A stretch of 64,000 bases of DNA from Begonia masoniana. Lineage: Eukaryota; Streptophyta; Magnoliopsida; Cucurbitales; Begoniaceae. A program made the position numbers and the translations under genes. Shown in pieces: positions 1 to 9,534 of the stretch; position 1 is the first letter of the stretch, and each line of letters starts with the position of its first letter. The stretch covers positions 55,364,466 to 55,428,465 of the forward strand of contig CM039503.1 of the NCBI GenBank assembly GCA_022432975.1, given 5' to 3'. The notes under the pieces were generated by a model. It was given only the letters and a program-made list of their open reading frames with translations. It had not been told where the DNA came from and ran no database searches.

Positions 1-1397
1 ATTTCTTTCTACCTTGAAAGAATGCAACTAATATTGAATCTCATATATGTGCAATTCTTATCGCCAATCAAATTAGTGTTAACCACGTTGTAACAAAGTA
101 ATTCAATTAATTATTCATGCATCTCTAATTTATATCTATCCGTCGATACAATATAAATATGAATAGTTAACATATCTATCGATATGGTTTAACATAGCAA
201 ATAAATTTCACGAATAATTGTTCAATAGATAATTCCAAAAGCAAACCAAGATCGTAGCAAAATAACGTAACAAATACTATCGTCCTAACCAAGATTAAAA
301 GTTTAGCTACTATGCATAATTAAAAGAAAACTAAATAAAATTATGTTCATCAAAAGAAAGTGCAATAAAAATAATGGAAGAAGAAAGGAATTTTAAAAAC
401 GGCGCTAGGTTTCTTCTCTGCTCCAGAGCCTCGCTAAGTCCTCCCTTCCTCACCTCCAAACCTCTCTCTGCCAAGCTAGGGTGTTAGAATATCCCTCTTT
501 TTATGGAATTTTTGAATAATTAGTTCCAAAAAATATGTGCAAAATCCAATTCTTCTTTTCTCTCTCCTTTTTAATTGTATATTTCATCTTCTCTCTCCTA
601 CGTGGGTCCCTTTGTTTTAGCTTTCCAGAATGCTTTTTCTCTCTCCAATTTGTTTCTCTTTCCACGTATCCTTTATTCTCTTTATTCTTTCCTTGCTTTT
701 TGGCTTTTAGTGCTGCCCAAATTTTTATTGTTTCTGCTGCCCAGCTTACTTTTCTTTCCTTCTCTCAGTATCTTCCGATGCCCAGCTGCCCAAATCTTCT
801 TTATTCTATTTCCTTCTCAGTATCTTCCGATGCCCAACTGCCCAACTTTTCTTTTCTTCTGCCGATTGCTGCCCAGCTTTTCATCTACCGATTGCTCAGC
901 TGCCCCAATTACTTTTTATCTATTTTATTTCCTTCTCTCAGTATCTTCCGATGCCCAGCTGCCCAGCTTTCTTTACTTCTGCCGATTGCTGCCCCATCTT
1001 TTTAAGTCATCCGATTGCTTTTATTTACTCCACAAAATCTTGTTAATTCTGCAACCAAATAATACCCAATTATTTTGTTACCATATTCAAAGCAACAAAC
1101 TTCCCGATTTTTCTTAATTTGATTCCTCTCTCTCCATAATCTTCAGCTTATGAATTTGAATTTCCCACTATAAAAATAGCATTCAATTATGAAAATATAA
1201 AATTCAAAATAAAGAGACAAAATACGCTTTTAATAGGAAATCTGCATGAAATACTTTAAATTCAATCAAAGCACTAATGCTGCAGCATTGCACAACATTT
1301 ATAATAAATCATATCAATTTATTATTGCAATCACTCAATTCATACAAGTTTTCTCATGCAAAATTAGTATAAAATGACTCTAAAATAAGAGTCATCA
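1..1397 (-). mobile_element. Second Ty3-type LTR (solo or 5'-cut), nested in an Athila gag
   Basis: Read on the minus strand, an LTR-like terminus TGATGACTCTTATTTTAGAG starts exactly at 1397, in the middle of the gag reading frame that lies to its right. The body is AT-rich and resembles the neighbouring LTR in composition, with a pyrimidine-rich part at 400-1010. The other end lies left of the window, so neither its length nor a target-site duplication can be checked. It may be a solo LTR or the edge of a full element. Confidence 0.6.
764..1000. repeat. Short diverged repeats in LTR
   Basis: The phrase CAGTATCTTCCGATGCCCA recurs at about 767, 818 and 939, each time followed by CTGCCCA-like and GCCGATTGCTGCCC-like text. 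The spacing is uneven, so this is a degenerate minisatellite inside the LTR, not a gene. Confidence 0.7.
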
Positions 1398-1808
1398 CTC
1401 TCTTAGTGTGAAGGGGAATAACCTGAGTTTGATAGCATCATCAGAAACATTATGGTATTTAAAAGTGTCACAGACCTCGACGAAGCTAGCAATATGATCC
1501 TTAGGGTCCTCATTAGGCAGACCGCAAAATTGATACTGTTGAATCATTTGTATTGTTCCCGGCTTAATTTCAAAATTGTTGCACGTGATGGCAGGTTTTC
1601 GAATTGCTGATTGAACCCCGTCCATGGATGGCATAACATAATCGAGCAACGTTCGTCTTCCGACTCCCTCAGTCTCGACAATCGGTTGTACATCGGCATT
1701 TTGATTATCTGCCATATTTGCTTGCTTTGTTTCCCTTCGATTTCTACGGCGGGTTTGTTCAATTTCAAGGTCGATAGGGATTAGGTTGGCAGTACCTAGT
1801 TTTCGCAT
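1395..1808 (-). pseudogene. Athila-type Ty3/gypsy gag, N-terminal fragment
   Basis: The minus-strand frame begins with ATG at 1806-1808 and contains the Athila/Tat gag signature NNFEIKPGTIQMIQ, then GLPNEDPKDHIASF and SDDAIKLRLFPFTLRE. In the family, gag goes on for several hundred residues after this point. Here the frame stops within a codon or two of the terminus of the nested LTR at 1397, so the frame was cut by that insertion. The tRNA primer site and LTR of the same element lie directly upstream (to the right), which fixes the orientation. Confidence 0.85.
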
Positions 1809-1906
1809 ACACCTGTAATGTGCAAATAATGCGATTTAATTCCAGTAGCAAAAGAAAATTCAAATATAAACTAAATTCAAATAATTCAATAATAACAAAA
1901 TAAAAT

Positions 1907-1924
1907 TCCCCGGCAACGGCGCCA
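1907..1924 (-). other. Primer binding site, tRNA-Asp type
   Basis: The minus strand reads TGGCGCCGTTGCCGGGGA, complementary to the 3' end of plant tRNA-Asp. This is the primer site normal for Athila elements. It sits six bases from the LTR end, in the expected place. Confidence 0.85.
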
Positions 1925-1930
1925 AAAACT

Positions 1931-3444
1931 TGTTGCGAAAAATTACACGCAAGTGCACGTGTCGCAAAAGTAGTAAAGTGTGTGCAAGCACGAGTGTCGA
2001 TCCCACGAGTAATAAATATGTTAAGTATTGACTATCTAAATTTCAGCTTAATTTGAAAAGAAACAATATGTTGATGATTTAAGATTTTAAACTAAAATAA
2101 TTCAAATAAAATAAATCAAACAATTTAAATAACAGATTCGAATGTAAAAAGTTAAGATTATATGATGAGAAAATTTCCAGGGTTCCAATTTCACTTAGCT
2201 AATCCTATTTAACAAACCTAATTCAAGTAATTAATTCCTATTCCTTCGTGTTGATGGTTATTTCACTATATTATTTATTAAACTCTCTCGAGTATTAACA
2301 AACTTACTCAATTGATGCGTTATTACCTCTCGGTCTCTAACCCTACAATCAATTGAATACATTAAGAGCAAGAAATTGAATTACCACTCAAACGCCCTAA
2401 CTATCTCTAGTCTAGAGTCCTTTTTTAGGACAAATATTCAATGCACGGTTAAATTCTCCGCTCTCGCATCCCGAATTAACCCTAAAATTCTTAGTTTTAG
2501 TGATCAAGCAAACCTAAGCATTAAATTCAGAATAAATTACTCAACACGGAAAAGAATAAGAAAACTAAAAACTTGAATTAAGAAAAATAAATATTCATAA
2601 CTGAGTTACGTCGAAACCCTAGAATCGAAAGTTTAGTTCATGATAAAATTAAAGAAAACTACAAGGAAAATAAAGTAGTTCATGCTAGAAGAGAAGAGAA
2701 GAAACAAAAACTCAGAATTTCTGTCGAGTGCCTCCGTTCCTCGCCTCTCACTTCGATCCGGCCTCCAATGTCTTCGTCAGGGTTTTTCTCTCTCTTACGC
2801 TGTCCCCCCTTCTTGCCTCCCGTTCAGACTTTTATTTTTACTCGACTTAGGGCCGCGGTCCATCAATTAATGGCTGAGATCAACCCGATCAATAATTTGA
2901 AAAATCGAATTTTAATAATTTCCCGCAATCACGATCGATCGCAGTGTGATCACGATCGATCGTGATCGCGCGACACTTAAGCACGAAATCTTTGCTAATC
3001 ACGATCGATCGAGATGCAAAGCCCGATCGATCGGGCTGCTTCTGGATTTTTGGAGAAAAATTCTCTCGATCACGATCGAACGCAGTACTAAGCACGATTG
3101 ATCGGGCAGGCTCTGGAAATTTTGAACGAAACTTCTCTCGATCACGATCGATCGAGGTGCTGAGCCCGATCAATCGGGCAGGCTCTGGACTCTAGAATGA
3201 ATTTCTCTCGAATCACGATCGATCGCAGTATGATCACGATCGATCGTGATCCGACTCTTTTTCTACTTTGCTTCCTTTTCTTCTTTTTTTTCCTAATTTC
3301 GAACCAATTCCGTCTTTTCCTGTTAAAACTCAACTTATCTGCACAATCTCACCAACAACATCAAATAAACTCAAACACTTTAGAAAAAACTCATCGAAAC
3401 AAGAATGAAAAGCACAAATAAGTGTGCAAAATACACACTTATCA
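1931..3444 (-). mobile_element. 5' LTR of Athila-like element
   Basis: This LTR of about 1514 bp has TG..CA termini: on the minus strand it starts TGATAAGTGTGTATTTTGCA at 3444 and ends at 1931, followed by the primer site and gag. A related terminus ends at 45104. No partner LTR is in the window, so the rest of the element lies to the left, beyond the nested LTR. Confidence 0.8.
2930..3254. repeat. GATCGATC palindrome-rich repeats in LTR
   Basis: At least six self-complementary cores of the form CACGATCGATCG or CCGATCGATCGGG occur in about 325 bp, mixed with diverged copies (GATTGATC, GATCAATC) and the repeated phrase GGCAGGCTCTGGA. The arrangement is a diverged tandem array of units of roughly 70 bp with palindromic cores. 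Confidence 0.75.
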
Positions 3445-3819
3445 ATTACCATTGAAATCTCTAGTATATTATCCTCTTTGAAACAGAACTCACACAATTT
3501 TGTTTTTAAATTTAATCTCAAAACTAGTTATAAATTGTCCAAAGATGGACACATTCAAGCAATGTGAAATCATGCATCTTCATGCTCTACGCTAGACCCT
3601 CACATTTATTTTAATATTTGGTCATTTTTGCCCCAAAAATAGGACCAGCCGCAACAATCACTCTTATTGAGAGCTTGACAATCCCGTTGACTACATTTTT
3701 GTGGTGACATGAGTCTGATACTATTTGTTCAAACTAATCCCACTTCTAAAATATTGTTTATTTTATGTCGAATTCTACAAAATTTTGTTTTCAAATTTTC
3801 TCCCAAAATGTGACATACT

Positions 3820-4056
3820 TGTTAGAATTTGGTGTGACCTGAATTCTAGTTGGGCCAGACCGAGCCCGTATATCAATATTAGGGTTTTACGTTTTCTTTA
3901 TATATTGATACTTGAGTCGCAAAACTCATTGTACCTTTAAATTTAGTGATTTCTCCTCTCCCCGTGGTTTTTTTCCTTTAGGTTTTTCCACGTAAATCTT
4001 TGGTGTCCACCATTTTCTCGTTTTTCTTATTTTCGTTTCGATTCAGTTTTTCAACA
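3820..4056 (+). repeat. 5' LTR of the gag-only copia element
   Basis: 237 bp, TG..CA ends, with TATATATTGATACTTGAGTC in the promoter area. It differs from the 3' LTR by a handful of substitutions (for example GACCTG/GACCCG and TATTGATACTT/TATTGATGCTT). Related LTRs occur at 41068, partly at 63742 and, degraded, near 14492. Confidence 0.9.
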
Positions 4057-4785
4057 GTTGGTATCAGAGCTTCAGGTTGAAGTGCTTTCGAAATTCAGGA
4101 TTTGATTCTTCGAAGGGCATCGAACGATTTCAAGTTTGCAATTTTCGGTGAGTGAAGTTTGCAATTTTGTTGAAAAAGAAAAATAGAAAAGAAATTTATT
4201 TCTTTTCTATTGTTTGTTCTGTTTGACGTGAAGAACAATTTTGGGGAAATAAAAAAAAAAAGCAAAGAAATTGCTTTTTTTGGTTTTCTTCTTCACCAGC
4301 GAAGAACAGAGGGAGAGTGTCGGAGTCTCTGCCCGCAGCCCCGACGAAAAAGCTGCACCCAGCCGCTGCCTCTCCGGTCTCACCGCTGTCTCGCACACAG
4401 AACGCGCCGCCGCTTGCGAACTCCATCTTCGCGCACACAGAATCCACCGCCGCGCTCTGTTTTGCTCGCCGCGCCTCCGGCCTCTGACGCCGAGCCCTAG
4501 CCACCGTCTTCTGCCAGCAAACCATCACCGTTCAGCAACCTCCGATCAGCAAGCAAGCCTGTACTGATTTTTTGGTATTTTCACAGGTCACAGAATTTCG
4601 TTTAGCATATTGATTACTGCTGCGATTTTTCTGATTATTTTTGGAGTCAAATATTCTGAAATTTTTGTTGGTGAAACGTTGGGGTTCTGAAGAAGTTTCT
4701 GGAGATTAAGATATTATTCACTGTTATTTTTGGAGTAATTATCGGTGGAGATATTGTCTGGGAAAATATTATGAATTTTTGAGAG

Positions 4786-6358
4786 ATGGCATCGTTAAAA
4801 TACGACATTCCGCTGCTAGATCGAAATACCAGATTTTCATTGTGGCAGGTTAAGATGCGGGCAATTCTGGCACAAATGGATTTAGACGATGCATTGTTGG
4901 GCATTGCAATGATGCCATCATCATGGACTGCTGAGGAGAAGCAGCGTAAGGATAGAAAAGCTCTATCTCAGATTCATTTGCATCTGTCAAATCAGATTCT
5001 TTAAGATTGTTTGAAAGAAAAATCCGCTGCGGCACTTTGGTTAAGGTTGGAGCAGTTGTGTATGACTAAATCCCTGACTAGCAAAATACACCTGAAACAG
5101 CGTCTATATTCTCATCGTATGGCAGACGGTACGTCTCTAAATGATCACTTAACTGTTTTTAAGGAAATTGTCTATGATTTGGAATCCATGGAAGTTAAGT
5201 ATGATGAAGAGGATTTAGGTTTGATTTTGCTGTGTTCACTGCCTACTTCGTATGCTACTTTTAGAGATACTATTTTATACAGTCGTGATTCTTTAACTCT
5301 GGATGAGGTTTATGATGCTTTATTCTCTAAGGAGAAGATGGATAAGTTTATTGGTGGCTCAGATTCTAAGGGTGAGGGCCTTGTTGTGCGGGGAAGATCG
5401 CATGAGAGGAATATTAGTGGGGATAATCGAAGCAGGTCGAAATCCAAGAATAACAAGGATAAGACATGTAAGTACTGTAAGAAGAAAGGTCATATTATTG
5501 CTGATTGTTATAAATTGCAGAATAAGAACAAGAAAGCTGGTGATAATCAGAAGGGAAAACAACCTAAGAAGACTGGCGAAGCTGATGTTGCTGAAAATCA
5601 CATGGATGGTGAACTCCTCGTTGCGTATGATGTGGTTTCGAATCAGAGTGAGGAGTGGATTCTTGATTCTGGCTGCACGTTTCATATGTGTCCTATTCGG
5701 GACTTGTTTTCGACATATGAAACGATTTCTAGAGCTGCTGTGTTGATGGGAAATAACGCATCTTGTAGAATTGCTGGCATTGGTACGGTCAAGATTAAGA
5801 TGTTCGATGGAGCCATTCGGACACTTGGCAATGTGAAGCACGTCCCTGACATGAAGAGAAATCTGATCTCTTTGAGTACTCTTGATTCTAAAGGGTACAA
5901 GTACACTGGTGAAGGTGGAGTTGTGAAGGTCAGTAAAGGTTCTCTTGTCGTGATGAAAGGGCTTAGAAAAACTGTCAGTTATACGTTCTGCAGGGCTCTA
6001 CAGTTATAGGTGATGTCGCTGTCGCTAGTTCATCTATGTCTGATTCTGATATTAATAAGGCTGCAAAGTTTGTGAATTCACCTTCTAAGAGAAAGGTTGA
6101 GAAGACTCGGAAGAAGTCAGGTTCTCGGGTGAAGTTCAGGTTGGGATCTGAGAGAACATCAGAGCCGGTGAGTCAGTCTATTACAGATGTTCAGTCATCA
6201 GTTTCAGTTTCACATCAGAATGGTATCGTCAAAAGCAAAACCATGCAGAAGGTTAATACTCCAGGACGATATAATGAAACTATAGGTTATGCATTGAATG
6301 TGTTCGAAGTTAACGATTCCTGTGTAGAGTCTTCAACATGTTCAGATGCAGTTCGTTG
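4786..6358 (+). pseudogene. copia gag-protease polyprotein, broken
   Basis: Starts at ATG 4786 with the copia gag N-terminus (MASLKYDIPLLDRNTRFSLW). A TAA at 5002-5004 interrupts the frame after SNQIL, and it resumes at once (DCLKEKSAAALWLRLEQL). The CCHC zinc knuckle CKYCKKKGHIIADC lies near 5467-5508 and the aspartic protease core WILDSGCTFHMC near 5658-5693. A frameshift around 5970-5985 moves the rest to another frame (YVLQGSTVIGDVAVASSSMS...). That is followed by about 100 Ser/Lys-rich residues where family members would continue with the integrase GAG-pre domain. The nonsense codon and frameshift mean this copy cannot make a full protein. Confidence 0.85.
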
Positions 6359-6650
6359 AGATAATCCTGATAGTTCAGTGATACCATGGAAGAGGAGATA
6401 CGATTTCTTCTCAAGTAAGTTTCTCAAGTTTAAGCGGGGCTTAAACTGAACGGTATCAGATACTGAATTGGCCAATCTGGGGCCTTTGTGGTAGAGGAGG
6501 TTTTTTTTTTAATAGAGTTTTGCAGATTTGTTTCCTTGCACTGGAATTTCGAAGGTGAAGATTGTCAGAGTTCAGTATTCTGAATTCGCTTTGGGTTTGG
6601 CCGAGTAGCCCGTTGGATCTCTTATATGGAATTTGTGTCAAGGTGGAGAT

Positions 6651-6887
6651 TGTTAGAATTTGGTGTGACCCGAATTCTAGTTGGGCCAGACTGGGCCCGT
6701 ATATCAATATTAGGGTTTTACGTTTTCTCTATATATTGATGCTTGAGTCGCAAAACTCATTGTACCTTTGATTTTAGTGATTTCTCCTCTCCCCGTGGTT
6801 TTTTCCCTTTAGGGTTTTCCACGCAAATCATTGGTGTCCACTATTTTCTCGTTTTTCCTATTTCCGTTTCGATTCAGTTTTTCAACA
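6651..6887 (+). repeat. 3' LTR of the gag-only copia element
   Basis: Matches the 5' LTR end to end, and the second ATACT target copy follows directly at 6888-6892. Confidence 0.9.
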
Positions 6888-6938
6888 ATACTAGTTTAGA
6901 GAAAGGTCTTACTTTTGAGATTGATGAATTAATTGCAG

Positions 6939-7244
6939 TGTATTTTGCACGATTGGGATGATGAGAAAAGCATTGAGATCTTGAAGAACTGTAGAAAGGC
7001 AATTCCATGCAAAGAAGAGGGAGGAAAAGTGATTATCATAGACATTGTGATGAATGATGAAGAGTATGAAGATGATGAGTTCATAGAAGCTCAAATCTAC
7101 TTTGACATGTTGATGATGGTGAATCTGAATGGCGCAGAGAGAAGCCGGAAAAAATGGGAAAGTCTCTTCTTTCAAGCGGGTTTCAGCAACTATAAGGTTG
7201 TTTGTAAGCTTGGGGCAAGGTCTCTAATGAAAGTTTACCCTTGA
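6939..7244 (+). CDS. O-methyltransferase, last exon only
   Basis: After a clean acceptor (AATTAATTGCAG) the frame reads ILHDWDDEKSIEILKNCRKA, then GGKVIIIDIVM, EAQIYFDMLMMVNLNGAER and ends KLGARSLMKVYP. This is the C-terminal part of plant SAM-dependent type-I O-methyltransferases of the COMT/flavonoid/resveratrol OMT group: ILHDW contains the catalytic His region, and KVIIID is a core strand. In these genes one intron precedes ILHDW, which agrees with the acceptor. The first exon (N-terminal dimerisation and SAM-binding part) is not within the window. The 3.4 kb upstream is retrotransposon, inserted in what would be the intron. Either the gene has a very long transposon-filled intron with exon 1 to the left, or this is a stranded exon. 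The substrate cannot be inferred. Confidence 0.75.
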   Translation, partial: CILHDWDDEKSIEILKNCRKAIPCKEEGGKVIIIDIVMNDEEYEDDEFIEAQIYFDMLMMVNLNGAERSRKKWESLFFQAGFSNYKVVCKLGARSLMKVYP

Positions 7245-7592
7245 ACATCCATTAGAAACTCCCATTTTAACCCTAATTCCATAAAAATAATAGATGATCA
7301 ATCAGGTGATTAATTCATCTTCTCGTGTATTTTCGTGAAACAAAATATTATCTCTAAATGTAGTAATTCAAGGTAGTCATCTCAATCTACTAGTGTCTTC
7401 GTGTATTTTTACTGTGTAATGCTACGTTTATTCTATAATTTTATCTTTTATTTCTTATCGTGGTGTAATTAATTACTTATTTTAATTATTTATGACCTAT
7501 TGCATTAACTATACTTTAATTTCATCAATTATTATTTGACACGTCAACAAGTATGTTTAAAGAGTAAAATAACAGGTAACATTATTAATTAG

Positions 7593-7963
7593 TGTAACGA
7601 CCTCGTTTCCCAGTAAGATATTGTCCGCTCTGAAGATTGAGCCCAATATCCTCCCCTCACAGCTTTGTTTGGCGAGGACTTCCCAGTCGGTCACCCAACC
7701 TGGTACTACTCTCGCCGAAACACTTTTGACTTCAGAGTTCTTATAGGATCCGTTGTCAATTGTGCTCCAAAATGCGTCTTACTATCTTGGGAGGGTTTCC
7801 TTACATATGTTTCATTTCCATATACTTCCTCAAGCGATGTGGGATTGTGACGACACCCTCTTTTACGACCCGTCACCTTCCGGTTCGCCCTCGCAGACGT
7901 ACCGTCATCCGGGTTCCGGTTTGTACAGCCATTGTACTCAACGTACACATACGGGTCATCACA
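7593..7963 (-). mobile_element. Cassandra-type solo LTR (TRIM) with 5S-like core
   Basis: This 371-bp unit has TGTAACGACC..GGGTCATCACA ends and perfect 5-bp target duplications ATTAG at 7588-7592 and 7964-7968. No internal region or second LTR is present, so it is a solo LTR. A 5S rRNA-like stretch on its minus strand sets the orientation and places it in the Cassandra group of terminal-repeat retrotransposons in miniature. Confidence 0.85.
7671..7768 (-). other. 5S rRNA-derived segment inside the LTR
   Basis: Read on the minus strand, the segment carries the order of plant 5S rDNA: a GGATCC block, GAACTCTGAAGT, then GGCGAGAGTAGTACC, GGTTGGGTGACC and CTGGGAAGTCCTCG. These cover the internal control region used by RNA polymerase III. 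Many substitutions are present, so it is not a functional 5S gene, but the alignment order is unmistakable. Confidence 0.85.
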
Positions 7964-7968
7964 ATTAG

Positions 7969-9498
7969 TGCAATTGATATCTTATTTAAACGATTTATAA
8001 ATTTATCTTATTTACTACAACAATTAATTAGTAACACATAATGTATAATATAACATTAGAGTACAAAATTAGAAGGTAAATCTAACATTACTATTACTTA
8101 AAAAAAAAACTCAAATCTAATTAATTTCTTAATAAACAAACGTTTACACGTGACATTTTCCAAGAATTGAAAGGAATATTTATACATGTTCACTTGTGTT
8201 TTTTTATGCGACAATATTTTAAAGTGAAATAATTGAAGGTGACGCATCACTTTTGCTGATGGTATGTCTTCATGTTATGTTAGTGGGAATTTAATTTAGG
8301 TTACAGCAACACAATGTGTCCTCGTTCATTTTTTTTACATGTTACACCTTAATAATAAGATTATATTTAATGCAATCAATAGAATAATTTTATTTTAAAT
8401 TTCTAGTCTCGATATTAGGTAATGATGCGACTCAAAATTACGAATTTTGCCATTTTTTTTTACATTAATTTTCTTCTGATTTCAACTTTGTACGGCAGTG
8501 TGATCCGTACTTGTTATGTTTGAATATGTAAAGTCCCCGATTCATGCAATTTGACTTCCGAGATCATCTTTTATTTGACTTTGAATCATGGAGTGATTGA
8601 ATTTTTTAAAATAATGAATTAGTTTATTCTTTGATTTATTGCGTGATAAGTGCACTTGAATTTTATAAAAATAAATCATCCACAGATCTAGATGATTTTG
8701 TAAACTGTCATTTGTTTACTATATTCGTTTTTTGTTTGGTTCGATTTTTGTTGCTCTTTGTTGAAAATTGAACGCGATAAGAAAAAGAAATGCACAGAAA
8801 ATAAGAACATCATGATTTTCTAGAGAAAAATTGTTGAAAAATAACAATGGACACAAGAAAAGTTTACCAGATACGATGCGATTACAACAATATATAAAAT
8901 AATGTAAAAAAATCCTAATATTAGATAGGATTTGACCCGACTCGACTCGACTCGATTAGAATTTAGGTCACTCGTAATTGATTAACTCTAATTATTTGTT
9001 TTGATACACGTGTTAAACACAAAATATTTTCTTATATTAGTAAAAACAAAGCAATAAAGTCGAAATAATCGACTTGAAATTAGAGTTGTTTGACCAAATA
9101 TAATTCCGAGAATTAACCCATAATACTTGTAAACTTATAAAATCAAGGGTATGACTATGCTTTATTAATCACGAATGTCCTAATCAATGATTTAAGCCAC
9201 GAGTATAAAAATGTATTCCACGTTAGTTTGATCATATCTCAATCAATTAATTAAGTTTTATTAATAATTCCATTTAAATATGAACTTTTTTAGGAACTTT
9301 TGTATGATTTTGTTTGTTTGTTTGGCCTAATCTATTGCTCAAACCCATATTTAACTCGTCATTTGTCTTTATAACAGTAAGTCAACCATGTACTATTGTC
9401 CGGAATTGTAAATTTCCTGGAAGTTAGCAAGACGATGACGCTCAGTTTTGACTAAATTCATCAGCCCAATATAAATATACACCGTCTCTTCCTTTCCT
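7969..9498. other. Intergenic, no gene seen
   Basis: AT-rich spacer between the solo LTR and the MLO gene. It contains a short CGACTCGACTCGACTCGA repeat near 8938, and no credible coding frame or RNA gene was found. Confidence 0.6.
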
Positions 9499-9524
9499 AG
9501 AGAGAGAGAGAGAGAGAGAGAGAG
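9499..9524. repeat. (AG)n tract just upstream of MLO start
   Basis: Thirteen AG units end 10 bp before the MLO start codon, so the tract probably lies in the 5' leader. GAGA tracts of this kind are known binding sites of plant BPC/BBR proteins; that role here is inference. Confidence 0.8.
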
Positions 9525-9534
9525 TTGATGGCAG

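Larger units (their letters stand above)
3820..6887 (+). mobile_element. Complete non-autonomous copia element (gag-protease only)
   Basis: Both LTRs are present (3820-4056 and 6651-6887, 237 bp each) and start TGTTAGAATTTGGTGTGACC. The element is flanked by perfect 5-bp target duplications ATACT at 3815-3819 and 6888-6892. The primer site TGGTATCAGAGC (initiator tRNA-Met type) is at 4059-4070, and a purine tract AGGTGGAGA precedes the 3' LTR. The inside holds a long leader, gag, a zinc knuckle and protease but no integrase, reverse transcriptase or RNase H. It therefore depended on enzymes made elsewhere. Intact ends suggest a fairly young insertion. Confidence 0.92.

Noticed and set aside
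535..1117. Two overlapping frames rich in Phe, Leu, Ser and Pro
   Set aside because: Translation of the pyrimidine-rich LTR; no start context, domain or partner exon.
2930..3254. CRISPR-like regular repeats
   Set aside because: Units diverge, spacers are not unique, and the array lies in a plant retrotransposon LTR.
4196..4528. Minus-strand frame with Ala/Arg/Glu-rich protein
   Set aside because: Antisense of the GC-rich leader of the copia element; no family match and no gene structure.
7671..7768. Functional 5S rRNA gene
   Set aside because: Too many substitutions in a single diverged unit, and it is bounded by LTR ends with target duplications.
7706..7948. Frames across 7665-8041
   Set aside because: They lie inside the Cassandra-type LTR and its 5S-like segment.
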